Part shown: positions 1-7,631 of the stretch, one piece after another
Numbering within the stretch: position 1 is the stretch's first letter
How the letters are laid out: each line of letters begins with the position of its first letter
DNA from: an uncultured Eubacteriales bacterium
GTDB taxonomy: Bacteria; Bacillota; Clostridia; Christensenellales; Aristaeellaceae
Assembly: GCA_900315585.1 (NCBI GenBank)
Contig: OMZP01000023.1
Location: 1-45,541 of the forward strand
Length of the DNA stretch: 45,541 nucleotides
Direction of reading: 5' to 3'
Translations under genes and position numbers: made by a program
The notes under the pieces: model-generated
Database searches by the model: none
Told to the model about the DNA's origin: nothing
What the model saw: the letters and a program-made list of their open reading frames with translations, nothing else

Positions 1-203
1 GTGGTCTTATGCGGTATTAGCACCTGTTTCCAAGTGTTATCCCCCTGTCTGGGACAGGTTGCTCACGCGTTACTCACCCGTCCGCCACTAGAATTACCAT
101 TCTTCCGGACCGAAGCCCTTCCGTTCGGTAATCCCCGTTCGACTTGCATGTGTTAAGCACGCCGCCAGCGTTCGTCCTGAGCCAGGATCAAACTCTGATG
201 TTT
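1..203 (-). rRNA. 16S ribosomal RNA, 5' part (leftward copy)
   Basis: Positions 177-196 are the reverse complement of the conserved AGAGTTTGATCCTGGCTCAG site that lies about 8 nt inside bacterial 16S genes. The gene therefore starts near 203 and leaves the window on the left. The V1 helix is visible: GGTAAT on the plus strand at 127-132 and ATTACC at 93-98 pair in the RNA. The V1 sequence differs by one base from the right-hand copy (base 128 here, 45526 there). The precise 5' end is inferred from the position of the primer site. Confidence 0.97.
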
Positions 204-420
204 GAATCCTTTTCCGTTCCCCCGGCTTCCCTTCGGACTCGCCAAAGCCCTCCGTTCTCCCTGAGTTCACGGCGTTACACTCATAGAATTTCTGACTGTT
301 TCTTGTACTTTCTCTGTATCGTTTTCAGTACTTGTTTCGTACGCTCTCTGTATCGTTTTCAAGGTTCGCCGCCGTCGCTGCTTCAGGGTTTTGACCCCCT
401 GTCCTCGCGAGAGCTTGATT
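204..420 (-). other. 16S rRNA leader with an internal duplication
   Basis: This is the transcribed leader of the left rRNA operon. About 150 nt next to the 16S start (204 to about 370) match the leader of the right-hand operon almost exactly, which argues for a processed or antitermination function. Unlike the right copy, this one repeats a 17-nt stretch (plus strand TCTCTGTATCGTTTTCA at 311-327 and 345-361, period 34 nt). The promoter-proximal part is unrelated between the two operons. Confidence 0.8.
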
Positions 421-449
421 AGTATATCAAAGCAAGTTTTCTTTGTCAA
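421..449 (-). promoter_or_regulatory. Promoter of the left rRNA operon
   Basis: On the minus strand TTGACA (449-444) is followed after exactly 17 nt by TATACT (426-421), a near-consensus housekeeping sigma promoter. Transcription should start near 414, about 210 nt before the 16S 5' end. The right operon has an equivalent TTGACA-N17-TATAAT promoter. Confidence 0.85.
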
Positions 450-580
450 TCCCCATTTTGGTTATTTACCAAATCTTTACTTGAAACAGTGGTTTTTGGG
501 CACTTTTCGCGGAAAAACTGCATAGATTGTGTTGAAATGCAGGATGTCTTTTATTATGGGTATATAAAGGAGGTTTTTGC

Positions 581-1789
581 GTGAAAAAAGCCCGTTCCGC
601 GGCCTGCGCGCTGTGCCTGGCGCTGCTGGCGCCGCTGGTGATCCACGCCCTGCGGGTGCTGCCCACGGACCGCCGGGCACTGGTGGCGGAGAAGTATGCC
701 GGGTGGAGCGGCGTGCTGCGGCTGTGGGTGCAGGAGGACGCGCCCGTGGGGGATGGGCGGCTGACGGCCTGGCTGAACGGCTGCGTCGCCCGGTTTGAGA
801 AGCGGCATCCGGGCGTGTACGTGCAGCCCCAGGCGGTGGACGCCGACGCCATGGCCGACTTCCTCACCAGCGGCATCCGGCCCCCGGACCTGCTGCTGTT
901 CGCGCCGGGGACGCTGGACGGCCCGGCGGGGCTCGCGCTCGTCGAAATCCCGGCGAAGCTTCGCGGGGAACTCAGGCACTGCGGGGAATGGGGAAGCGGC
1001 CACTTCGCCGCGCCGGTGGCCATGGGCGGCTACCTCTGGGCCTGGAACGCGGCGATGACCGACGGCATCCCCGGCAGCTGGCGGGAGTCGGAGGCGACCC
1101 TGGCCGTGCGCCCCGCCGACGGGACCCGCCGGTTCGACGCGGCGCTGCTGGCCCTGTGCAGCGCGACCCACGGGGCGGCGCGGGAGGAGACGCCGCTCGA
1201 GCTGCCGGGGGTGGACCTGGGCCTGGGCGGGGCGACCACTCCCGCCCCCACCGCCGAGCCCGCCGGGACGCTCCCCTGCCAGCTGCCGGAGGGCTTCGAC
1301 TTCGACGGCGACGCCTTCACACGGTTCTGCAACGGCGAGGTGGCCGCCACCGTCGTCACGCCCCGGGAGGTGCGGCGGCTGGAGCAGCTGGTCGGCCAGG
1401 GCAAGGGCCCGGACTGGCGGCTGTCCCCGGGCGGCGGCGCCTTCACCGATCAGCTGCTGTGCCTGGCCATCGTGGACCGGGAGGACGGGCAGGCCGAGCT
1501 GTGCCGGGCATTCCTGGACTGCCTGCTGGAGGACGAAAGCCAGTCGGCCCTCGCCGCCGCCGGAGCCTGTCCGGTGACGGACGCGCCCATCGCCGCCGGG
1601 GCGGGGGACCCGCTTCAGATCCTGGACGGGGCGCTGCGCCGGCCGGGGCTGACCGCGCCCAACTGCCTGGACAAAAAGTGGCCCGAAACCGCTTCGGAGA
1701 TTGTTCGGAAATTCCTGGCGGGCGACGGGGAATCCCCGGTGCTGTGGCGGGCGCTTGGGGAGCGATTGAACCAAAACCCGAACATTTGA
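581..1789 (+). CDS. Extracellular solute-binding-like protein, membrane anchored
   Basis: A 402-residue protein that resembles family 1 ABC transporter substrate-binding proteins. After an N-terminal hydrophobic segment (about residues 6-24) comes an RLWV strand, an FEKRHPGV segment typical of these proteins, a PPDLLLF segment, and a C-terminal part ending in a DESQSALAAAGACPVT segment like the closing helices of the fold. The start is GTG at 581, set by AAAGGAGG at 566-573. There is no lipobox cysteine, so it is probably anchored by the uncleaved N-terminal helix. No permease or ATPase gene is next to it, so transport is not demonstrated; a sensory or cell-surface role is possible. The substrate is unknown. 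Confidence 0.65.
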   Translation: MKKARSAACALCLALLAPLVIHALRVLPTDRRALVAEKYAGWSGVLRLWVQEDAPVGDGRLTAWLNGCVARFEKRHPGVYVQPQAVDADAMADFLTSGIRPPDLLLFAPGTLDGPAGLALVEIPAKLRGELRHCGEWGSGHFAAPVAMGGYLWAWNAAMTDGIPGSWRESEATLAVRPADGTRRFDAALLALCSATHGAAREETPLELPGVDLGLGGATTPAPTAEPAGTLPCQLPEGFDFDGDAFTRFCNGEVAATVVTPREVRRLEQLVGQGKGPDWRLSPGGGAFTDQLLCLAIVDREDGQAELCRAFLDCLLEDESQSALAAAGACPVTDAPIAAGAGDPLQILDGALRRPGLTAPNCLDKKWPETASEIVRKFLAGDGESPVLWRALGERLNQNPNI

Positions 1790-1886
1790 AACCGACCCCG
1801 CCCGAATCCCCCGGGAATTGTCTTGCCAAACACGCCTATATAATAGGAAGAAAGTCGGACAAAAATCGACGAATTGATGACAGCCC

Positions 1887-1915
1887 TTGAGGGGAACGGG
1901 GATATATGCTATAAT
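1887..1915 (+). promoter_or_regulatory. Promoter of the permease-HAD-methyltransferase operon
   Basis: TTGAGG (1887-1892), 17-nt spacer, TATAAT (1910-1915), with TGC directly before the -10 giving an extended -10 element. It lies about 58 nt before the ATG at 1973. Confidence 0.75.
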
Positions 1916-1972
1916 CAAAACAGGTATTCCACAGGAATTGCAGGACCTGTTTCAACCGCATGGAGGCGCAGT

Positions 1973-3214
1973 ATGAAATCGCCGATACCGGAGGATCTTC
2001 GGGGAAAAACCCTGTCCAATATCGTCGTCGTGATCGTCGGCATACTGGTCTATGCCGCGGTGAATCACTTCGGCCATCTCTGGGGCGGCGTCTCGCTGGT
2101 GCTGCACACGGCCATGCCCCTGCTGATGGGCTTCGCCATCGCCTTTGTGCTGTATCCGGGGGTGCGGCGGCTGGAGCGATTCTTCTCCCGCCTAGTGTCC
2201 CGTCGCAAGCCCCACCCGAAGCTGAGCCGGGCGCTGGCGCTGACCGTGATGTATCTGTTCGCGCTGGCGCTGCTGGCGGGGTTCATCTGGGTCATGGTGC
2301 CGCAGATCATCAGCTCGCTGAAGTCGGTGGTGACCATCGTGACCAACGCGGTGCCCCGCAACAACCAGGAGGTGCGGGAGCTGCTGTCCCGGGCCACGTT
2401 CCTGCAAAAGCTGGGCCTGGACACCGAGCAGCTGATGACCGCCTGGGAGCACGTGCAGGGCCAGATCATGCAGCGGCTGAGCCAGTTCACCACCTACACC
2501 AACGTGCTGATCAACAACCTGCTGTCCATCGCGGGCAGCATCTCCGCCAGCGTCTATCGGGTGATCTTCACCGGGGTGGTGGGCCTGATCGCCTCCATCT
2601 ACCTGCTGCTGGATCGGGAGCGGTTCTGCGCCCAGGCGAAAAAGACCTGCTACGCGCTGTTCAAGAAGGCCACCTGTGAGCGGCTGTTCCACTGGACCCG
2701 CCGCGCCAACGACATCTTCGCCGGCTTCATCAGCGGAAAGCTGCTGGATTCGCTGATCATCGGGCTGCTGTGCTACATCTGCATGCTGATCTTCGGCATC
2801 GAATATCCGCTGCTGATCAGCGTGATCGTGGGCGTGACGAACATCATCCCGGTGTTCGGGCCCTACATCGGCGCGATTCCCAGCATCCTGTTCCTGCTGC
2901 TGGTCAACCCGCTGAGCGCCCTGTGGTTCGGCATCTTCATACTGATCCTGCAGCAGCTGGACGGCAACGTGATCGGCCCGCTGATCCTGGGCGACCACGT
3001 GGGCCTGTCGGCCTTCTGGATCATGCTGGCCATCATCGTGGGCGGCGGCCTGTTCGGCTTCCTAGGGATGCTGCTGGGCGTGCCCACCTTCGCGCTGATC
3101 TATGCCATCGTGCGCACGATCATCGACCGGCGGCTCGAGGCCCGGGGCCTGCCCGCCGACACGGACAGCTACATGGCCCCCACCGAAGAAAACACCAAGG
3201 AGAAAGAAACATGA
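1973..3214 (+). CDS. AI-2E family transporter (PerM/YdiK-like membrane protein)
   Basis: A 413-residue polytopic membrane protein of the AI-2E/PerM family. It has paired N-terminal helices (residues about 12-60), a further helix near 85-105, a soluble middle segment, and a C-terminal helical block containing the family-typical PVFGPYIGAIPS motif near residues 292-303. Family members export diverse small molecules or ions, and the substrate here cannot be read from sequence. The start at 1973 is chosen because GGAGG lies 6 nt upstream and the promoter at 1887-1915 fits. An in-frame upstream start at 1874 would lie inside that promoter. The stop codon overlaps the next ATG by 4 bp (ATGA), implying translational coupling. 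Confidence 0.88.
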   Translation: MKSPIPEDLRGKTLSNIVVVIVGILVYAAVNHFGHLWGGVSLVLHTAMPLLMGFAIAFVLYPGVRRLERFFSRLVSRRKPHPKLSRALALTVMYLFALALLAGFIWVMVPQIISSLKSVVTIVTNAVPRNNQEVRELLSRATFLQKLGLDTEQLMTAWEHVQGQIMQRLSQFTTYTNVLINNLLSIAGSISASVYRVIFTGVVGLIASIYLLLDRERFCAQAKKTCYALFKKATCERLFHWTRRANDIFAGFISGKLLDSLIIGLLCYICMLIFGIEYPLLISVIVGVTNIIPVFGPYIGAIPSILFLLLVNPLSALWFGIFILILQQLDGNVIGPLILGDHVGLSAFWIMLAIIVGGGLFGFLGMLLGVPTFALIYAIVRTIIDRRLEARGLPADTDSYMAPTEENTKEKET

Positions 3215-3903
3215 AACACCTGATACTGGACTGCGGCGGCGTGATCGCCTATCCCCGCCTGGGAGACTGGAACCTGCCCTTCGGGGCGGCGCAGATCCTG
3301 GGCGAGGAGCGCGCCCGCGACCTGGCCACCGCCAAATACCTGATGGCCCACCGGGAGTGCGCCCGCTGGCTGGACGAGAGCCAGCTGGTGAAGGACATGG
3401 AGGCCGAAAAGGACCTGCGCCGGGAGTACATCCGGGCCATGAACATCCGCATGGACTGGCATCTGACGATGGATGAGATCGAGCGCCTGGCCGGGGACTT
3501 CACCGACAACATCCTGCGCTTCGGCTTCTTCGACGACGTGAAGCCCTGGCTGGAGCGGTGGTACGGCCACGTGACGCTGGGCCTGCTCTCCGACGCCATG
3601 CCCTCCACCCTGGCCTTCATGGAGTGGCAGGGGCTGCTGCCCTACTTCAAGGCGGCGGTGATCTCCACCCAGGTGGGCGCGATCAAGCCCGATCCGCGGA
3701 TGTACGAGGCGATCCTGAAAAAACTGGACGCGGACCCCGCGGACTGCCTGTTCGTGGACGACAAGGCCGAAAATTTGGACGGGGCCGTGAAGGCGGGCAT
3801 GCAGGCCGCCCAGATGACCCGTTCCACCGCCCTGCCCGCGACGCTGTGGGACGGGCCCTCGGTCAAGGACTTCGCGGCGATCGACGCCCTCTTGAAGGGA
3901 TGA
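3211..3903 (+). CDS. HAD superfamily hydrolase (subfamily IA-like)
   Basis: A 230-residue haloacid dehalogenase-type phosphatase. The nucleophile motif is LDCGGV with Asp7. As in YihX-type enzymes the second Asp of the usual DxD is replaced by Gly. Motif II is LLSDAMPS, the conserved Lys lies in IKPDPRMYEAIL and the acidic motif is FVDDKAENLDGA, all in the order and spacing of the family. A helical cap follows the first motif. Sugar phosphate phosphatase activity is a reasonable guess but the substrate is unknown. It is coupled to both neighbours by 4-bp ATGA overlaps, so the permease, this enzyme and the rRNA methyltransferase are one operon. Confidence 0.88.
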   Translation: MKHLILDCGGVIAYPRLGDWNLPFGAAQILGEERARDLATAKYLMAHRECARWLDESQLVKDMEAEKDLRREYIRAMNIRMDWHLTMDEIERLAGDFTDNILRFGFFDDVKPWLERWYGHVTLGLLSDAMPSTLAFMEWQGLLPYFKAAVISTQVGAIKPDPRMYEAILKKLDADPADCLFVDDKAENLDGAVKAGMQAAQMTRSTALPATLWDGPSVKDFAAIDALLKG

Positions 3904-5234
3904 GCGCCGTGCTGCCGCTGCCGGAAAAATTCATTGAAAATATGCGCAAAATGCTGGGAGAGGACACCCCGGCATTTTTGCGCGCCCTGGAGGACGCCCC
4001 GGCCCTGGCGCTGCGGCTGAACCCAAAGCGCCCCGGCGCGGAGGAAGCGGCCTCGGCGTTCATCGACGGCCCGGTACCCTGGGCGGAGCACGGGCGGTAC
4101 CTGAAGCCGGACGTGAAGCCCGGCGCCTCCGTCGCCCACGCCGCCGGGGCCTTCTATTTGCAGGAGGCCAGCGCCATGGCCAGCGCCAGCGCGCTGGATG
4201 CCCGGCCCGGCGAGGTGATCCTGGACCTGTGCGCCGCCCCCGGGGGCAAGAGCACCCAGATCGCCGCGGCCATGGGGGATTCGGGGGCGCTGATCTCCAA
4301 CGACCCGGAGCCCGCCCGCGCCAGGGCCCTGGCCGGGAACCTGGAGCGCATGGGGGCCATGCACGCGGCGGTGGTGTCGGCGCTGCCGGGGAAGCTGGCC
4401 GCGCGGTGGCCGGAGACCTTCGACGCCATCCTCACCGACGCGCCCTGCTCCGGCGAGGGCATGTTCCGCCGGGACCCGGACGCCCGCGGGGAGTGGAGCC
4501 CCGCCGCGCCGGAGGGCTGCGCCAGGCGGCAGGCGGAGATCCTGGACCAGGCCGCCAGGATGCTGAAGCCCGGCGGGCGGCTGGTGTACTCCACCTGCAC
4601 CTTCAACCGGCAGGAGAACGAGGGCAGCGTCCTCCATTTCCTCGACCGGCATCCGGAGTTTTCCCCGGAGGACTTCGAGCTTCCCGGCGCGGGACGGTCC
4701 GAGGGCGGCATGCTGAGGCTCTGGCCCCACCGACTCCGGGGCGACGGCCACTTCGTGGCGAAGCTTCGGAAGGCGGGGGAATGGATTCCGACCCAGCCCG
4801 CGGCCATTCGCACGGACCGGGACACCGCCGCCCTGCTCCGCCGCCTTTCGGAGGAGGTCTGCGCCCTGCCGGAAGCCCTCGAAAGCATGAATTTCTTCCG
4901 CCTGGGGGACCGGCTCTACGCCCGGCCCGCCTGCCGCCCGGACCTGGACGGCCTGAAGGTCATCTCCCCGGGGCTGTGCCTCATGCGCGTCGGCCGGAGC
5001 CACATCGAGCCGGAGCACGCCCTGGCCATGGCCCTGCCGCCGGAATGCACCCGACGGACCGCCGAGCTGGACGCGGGCGAAGCCGCCGCCTTCCTTCGGG
5101 GCGAGGTCATCCCCTGCGGCGGGGAAAAGGGCTGGACGCTGGCCACCCATCTGGGCCTCCCCCTGGGCTGGGGCAAGGTGTCGGAGGGGTCGCTGAAAAA
5201 CCATCTGCCCAAGGGCCTGCGCCGCCCGCGCTGA
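3900..5234 (+). CDS. RsmF/RsmB-type rRNA (cytosine-C5)-methyltransferase
   Basis: A 444-residue SAM-dependent RNA m5C methyltransferase of the NOL1/NOP2/Sun family. The SAM-binding motif LDLCAAPGGKS is near residues 108-118. The two active-site cysteines are in DAPCSGEGM (near 180) and YSTCTFNRQENE (near 230). The C-terminal 150 residues look like the PUA-like RNA-binding extension of the RsmF subgroup (R-S-H-I-E-P-E-H-A-L-A region, then FLRGEVI near the end), and the length fits RsmF better than RsmB. The ATG at 3900 overlaps the preceding stop codon by 4 bp. The target is probably 16S rRNA; the exact base is not predictable from sequence. Confidence 0.9.
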   Translation: MSAVLPLPEKFIENMRKMLGEDTPAFLRALEDAPALALRLNPKRPGAEEAASAFIDGPVPWAEHGRYLKPDVKPGASVAHAAGAFYLQEASAMASASALDARPGEVILDLCAAPGGKSTQIAAAMGDSGALISNDPEPARARALAGNLERMGAMHAAVVSALPGKLAARWPETFDAILTDAPCSGEGMFRRDPDARGEWSPAAPEGCARRQAEILDQAARMLKPGGRLVYSTCTFNRQENEGSVLHFLDRHPEFSPEDFELPGAGRSEGGMLRLWPHRLRGDGHFVAKLRKAGEWIPTQPAAIRTDRDTAALLRRLSEEVCALPEALESMNFFRLGDRLYARPACRPDLDGLKVISPGLCLMRVGRSHIEPEHALAMALPPECTRRTAELDAGEAAAFLRGEVIPCGGEKGWTLATHLGLPLGWGKVSEGSLKNHLPKGLRRPR

Positions 5235-5303
5235 GTTTGTCGAACCGCTTCCAAAAATCCTGATTTTTCTGCGATTTTTGGGCCAAAAACGCGATATTTG
5301 AAA

Positions 5304-5332
5304 TTGACAATTCCCCTGAATACGAGTATACT
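5304..5332 (+). promoter_or_regulatory. Promoter of yegP-like gene
   Basis: TTGACA (5304-5309), 17-nt spacer, TATACT (5327-5332), about 48 nt before the ATG at 5381. Just upstream are two AT-rich inverted repeats (near 5252-5267 and TTTTTGG/CCAAAAA at 5274-5288) that could end the preceding operon, although no clear T-tract follows. Confidence 0.8.
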
Positions 5333-5380
5333 ATAACCAGATTTAATTTACGTATAACGATTATGAAAGGGGATACCAGC

Positions 5381-5761
5381 ATGGCCGGCAAGTTCGTCAT
5401 CACCACCGCGAAAAATGGGGAGTTCACCTTCAACCTCAAGGCTTCCAACGGCGAAGTGATCCTCACCGCCTCGGAGACCTACACCTCTCAGTCCGCCTGC
5501 GAAAACGGCATCGCCTCCGTGAAGAAGAATGCGGGCGCCGTCATCGAGGACCAGACCCGCGAGGAGAAGGCGTCCAACCCGAAGTTTGAGCTTTACAAGG
5601 ACAAGGGCGGCGAGTTCCGCTTCCGCCTGAAGGCCGCCAACGGCCAGAATATTGGCCGCTCCGAGGGCTACAAGGCCAAGGCCAGCGCCAAGAAGGGCAT
5701 CGCCTCCATCGCCAAGAACGCGCCCGACGCGCCGATCATCGTGGTCGAGGCCGACAAATAA
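5381..5761 (+). CDS. YegP family protein, tandem DUF1508 domains
   Basis: A 126-residue soluble protein made of two copies of the DUF1508/UPF0339 fold: residues about 5-60 (KFVITTAKNGEFTFNLKASN) and 64-120 (KFELYKDKGGEFRFRLKAAN), each with the G-E-F-x-F-x-L-K-A-x-N signature and an alanine/lysine-rich helix with G-I-A-S. The function of the family is unknown. The start at 5381 has AAAGGGG at 5366-5372; an ATG at 5363 would overlap the ribosome binding site. The strong promoter and single-gene context suggest a well-expressed monocistronic unit. Confidence 0.88.
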   Translation: MAGKFVITTAKNGEFTFNLKASNGEVILTASETYTSQSACENGIASVKKNAGAVIEDQTREEKASNPKFELYKDKGGEFRFRLKAANGQNIGRSEGYKAKASAKKGIASIAKNAPDAPIIVVEADK

Positions 5762-5791
5762 TCCGAGAAAATCCGCCTTTCGTCAAGCAAA

Positions 5792-5915
5792 GACAATCCC
5801 TCTGGCCCGCTGCGCGGTCCGCCTCCCTTTGCACAAGGGAGGCTGGTTGGATGCGCGGAAGCCCTGGCTCCCCTGTGCAAGGGAAGCTGGCTGCGAAGCA
5901 GGCTGAGGGGTTGTT
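5792..5915 (+). repeat. Family A repeat: 117-bp-type element with inverted ends
   Basis: It begins GACAATCCCTC and ends GAGGGGTTGT, which are imperfect inverted repeats. Inside are two hairpins (CCTCCC...GGGAGG and GGCTCCCCT...AGGGAAGCTGGC). The same element occurs at 6787-6931 (inverted), three times in tandem at 17204-17668, and at 39717-39836. Confidence 0.85.
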
Positions 5916-5931
5916 TTTGTTGTGTTTTTGG

Positions 5932-5960
5932 TTGACGTTCGCGCCGCCAACGCTTATAAT
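5932..5960 (+). promoter_or_regulatory. Promoter giving a probably leaderless mRNA
   Basis: TTGACG (5932-5937), 17-nt spacer, TATAAT (5955-5960). The expected start site is about 7 nt past the -10, which is the A of the ATG at 5967. No ribosome binding site lies before that ATG. Confidence 0.75.
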
Positions 5961-5966
5961 GGGCCT

Positions 5967-6788
5967 ATGAAGCATTACGCAACGCGATCCAACGTTCACA
6001 GCCACACCACCTTCTCCGACGGCCGCAACACCGCCGAGGAGATGGTGAAAGCGGCGCTGGCCCTGGGCTTTCACACCCTGGGCTTTTCCGAGCACGGCCC
6101 CGCGGACTACGACGACGCGGCCATGCCGGCGGCTCGGGCGGAGGAATACCGTGCGGAGGTGCTGCGCCTGCGGGAGCGGTACGCCGGGCGAATCGACCTG
6201 CTGCTGGGCCTGGAGCACGACTGGCTCTCCCCGGCGGACCTGTCGGCCTGCGACTACGCCATCGAATCCGTCCATTACGTGAAGAAGGACGGCGCGCTGT
6301 GGAGCGTGGACTGGACCCGGGAGAAGCTGGAGATCGCCCGGGACGCCCTCTACGGCGGCGACCCCTACGCCCTCTGCCGGGACTACTTCAAAACCGTCTG
6401 CGAATCCATCGAGGGCACGGGCGCGGCGATCCTCGGCCACATCGAGCTCATCATGAAGTTCAACGAGGCCCGGGACCTGTTCGACGACACCGACCCCCGC
6501 TACCTGGGCCCGGCGCTGGCATGCGCGGAGCTGGCGGCGAAGAGCGGCAGGCTCGTCGAGATCAACACCGGCGCGATGGCCAAGGGCTACCGCACCGCCC
6601 CCTACCCCGGCGCGGCCATGCTGCGGCGCATCCGGGCGTGCGGCGGACGCGTCCTGCTCTCCAGCGACTGCCACAACGCGGACTATCTGGACTTCGGCTT
6701 CGCCGAGGCCGCCGAGCTGGCCCGCGCCTGCGGGTTCAAAACGGCCTGGGAGTACCGGGGCCATCAACCCGTGGAATACCCACTTTGA
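5967..6788 (+). CDS. PHP-domain histidinol-phosphatase family protein
   Basis: A 273-residue PHP metallophosphatase like HisJ/HisK. Metal ligands are visible: NVHSHTTFSDG (His11, His13, Asp18), SEHGP, GLEHDW, GHIELIMKFN and SSDCHNADYL near the C terminus. The fold would hydrolyse histidinol phosphate in histidine synthesis, but no other his gene is near, and PHP proteins of this size also act on other phosphoesters. The start at 5967 is preferred over an in-frame GTG at 5922 because a strong promoter lies between them and predicts transcription starting at the ATG itself. The stop codon overlaps the left end of a family A repeat. Confidence 0.82.
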   Translation: MKHYATRSNVHSHTTFSDGRNTAEEMVKAALALGFHTLGFSEHGPADYDDAAMPAARAEEYRAEVLRLRERYAGRIDLLLGLEHDWLSPADLSACDYAIESVHYVKKDGALWSVDWTREKLEIARDALYGGDPYALCRDYFKTVCESIEGTGAAILGHIELIMKFNEARDLFDDTDPRYLGPALACAELAAKSGRLVEINTGAMAKGYRTAPYPGAAMLRRIRACGGRVLLSSDCHNADYLDFGFAEAAELARACGFKTAWEYRGHQPVEYPL

Positions 6789-6931
6789 CAACCCCTCAGT
6801 CAGCTGCGGTGCCGCGGCCCAATCCGTTGGATTGAGCCATCGGCAGTTTGCCCTGCGGGCAAGGCTTCCGCGTCATAAAAAGCCTCCCTTGTGTAAAGGG
6901 AGGTGCCGACGCAGTCGGCGGAGGGATTGTC
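6787..6931 (-). repeat. Family A repeat, inverted copy
   Basis: It starts GACAACCCCTCAG and ends GGAGGGATTGTC, the reverse of the other copies. The centre carries an unrelated stretch (about 6812-6875) not found in the tandem copies. It fills the gap between the PHP gene and coaD, ending 11 nt before the coaD ribosome binding site. Confidence 0.75.
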
Positions 6932-6955
6932 CACCAACACTAACGGAGGCAAACC

Positions 6956-7438
6956 ATGTCCAAGCGAATCGCCCTGTACGCGGGCTCCTTCGATCCCTAC
7001 ACCAACGGACACCACGCCGTCGTGAAGAAGGCGGCGGCGCTGTTCGACGAGGTGGTGGTGCTGATCGGCGTGAACATCGGCAAGAAGCGCGCCTTCGACG
7101 CCGAGGCCATGCGCCGCGCCATCCAGGAGGCCCTGGACGCGGACGGCCTGAACGCCCGCTGCGAGATCCACACCGGGCTCATCGCCGATTACTGCAGGGA
7201 TCACGGCATCCGCTGGCACGTGCGGGGGCTTCGCAGCGCCGCCGATTACGCCTACGAGGAGAACCTGGCCCAAATCAACGGCCGCCTCAACCCGGAATTG
7301 GAGACGCTCTACCTCCGCGGCGACGACACCGCCCTCTCCTCCAGCCTCGTGCGGGAGCTGATGGCCTTCGGGCACGACGTGGCGGAGTACGTGCCGGAAG
7401 CGGTCTATGGAGAATTAGGAATGAGGAATGAGGAATGA
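6956..7438 (+). CDS. coaD: Phosphopantetheine adenylyltransferase
   Basis: A 160-residue cytosolic enzyme that transfers AMP from ATP to 4'-phosphopantetheine, the penultimate step of coenzyme A synthesis. The nucleotidyltransferase signature GSFDPYTNGHH (residues about 10-20, TxGH motif) and the C-terminal SSSLVREL motif are both present, and the length is normal. The start at 6956 has ACGGAGG at 6942-6948. The last residues (GELGMRNEE) come from the GAATGAGGAATGAGG repeat tract that begins before the stop codon, so the natural C terminus appears to have been replaced by repeat sequence. This is harmless to the fold because the catalytic core is complete. Confidence 0.95.
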   Translation: MSKRIALYAGSFDPYTNGHHAVVKKAAALFDEVVVLIGVNIGKKRAFDAEAMRRAIQEALDADGLNARCEIHTGLIADYCRDHGIRWHVRGLRSAADYAYEENLAQINGRLNPELETLYLRGDDTALSSSLVRELMAFGHDVAEYVPEAVYGELGMRNEE

Positions 7439-7572
7439 GGAATGGCGGTGCAAATCCTTTCGGATTTGTTGGATTGGTTTTGCCGCAATTTCGCATCCAC
7501 CGCACAAAGAATAAAAGAAATCCGCAAGGATTTCTTCAACAATTCCTCACTCATCATTCCTCATTCCTAATT
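7412..7572. repeat. Paired purine/pyrimidine tracts flanking two small hairpins
   Basis: A (GGAATGA)n-type tract runs from 7412 to 7441 over the coaD stop. The complementary tract (ATTCCTCATTCC type) is at 7543-7572, 60 nt before rimO. Between them are two hairpins, AAATCC/GGATTT at about 7454-7469 and 7519-7534. Tracts and hairpins of this kind recur at 31497-31733, 37014-37358 and 41607-41917. Confidence 0.8.
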
Positions 7573-7631
7573 ATTCGTCCCTGCTTCCTCATTAATGAAC
7601 CAATCGACCCTACAGAAGGAAAAGCGAAACT

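Noticed and set aside
466..1023. Minus-strand gene between the rRNA promoter and the solute-binding-like gene
   Set aside because: It overlaps the left rRNA promoter region and is antisense to a gene with a strong ribosome binding site. Composition is shadow-like.
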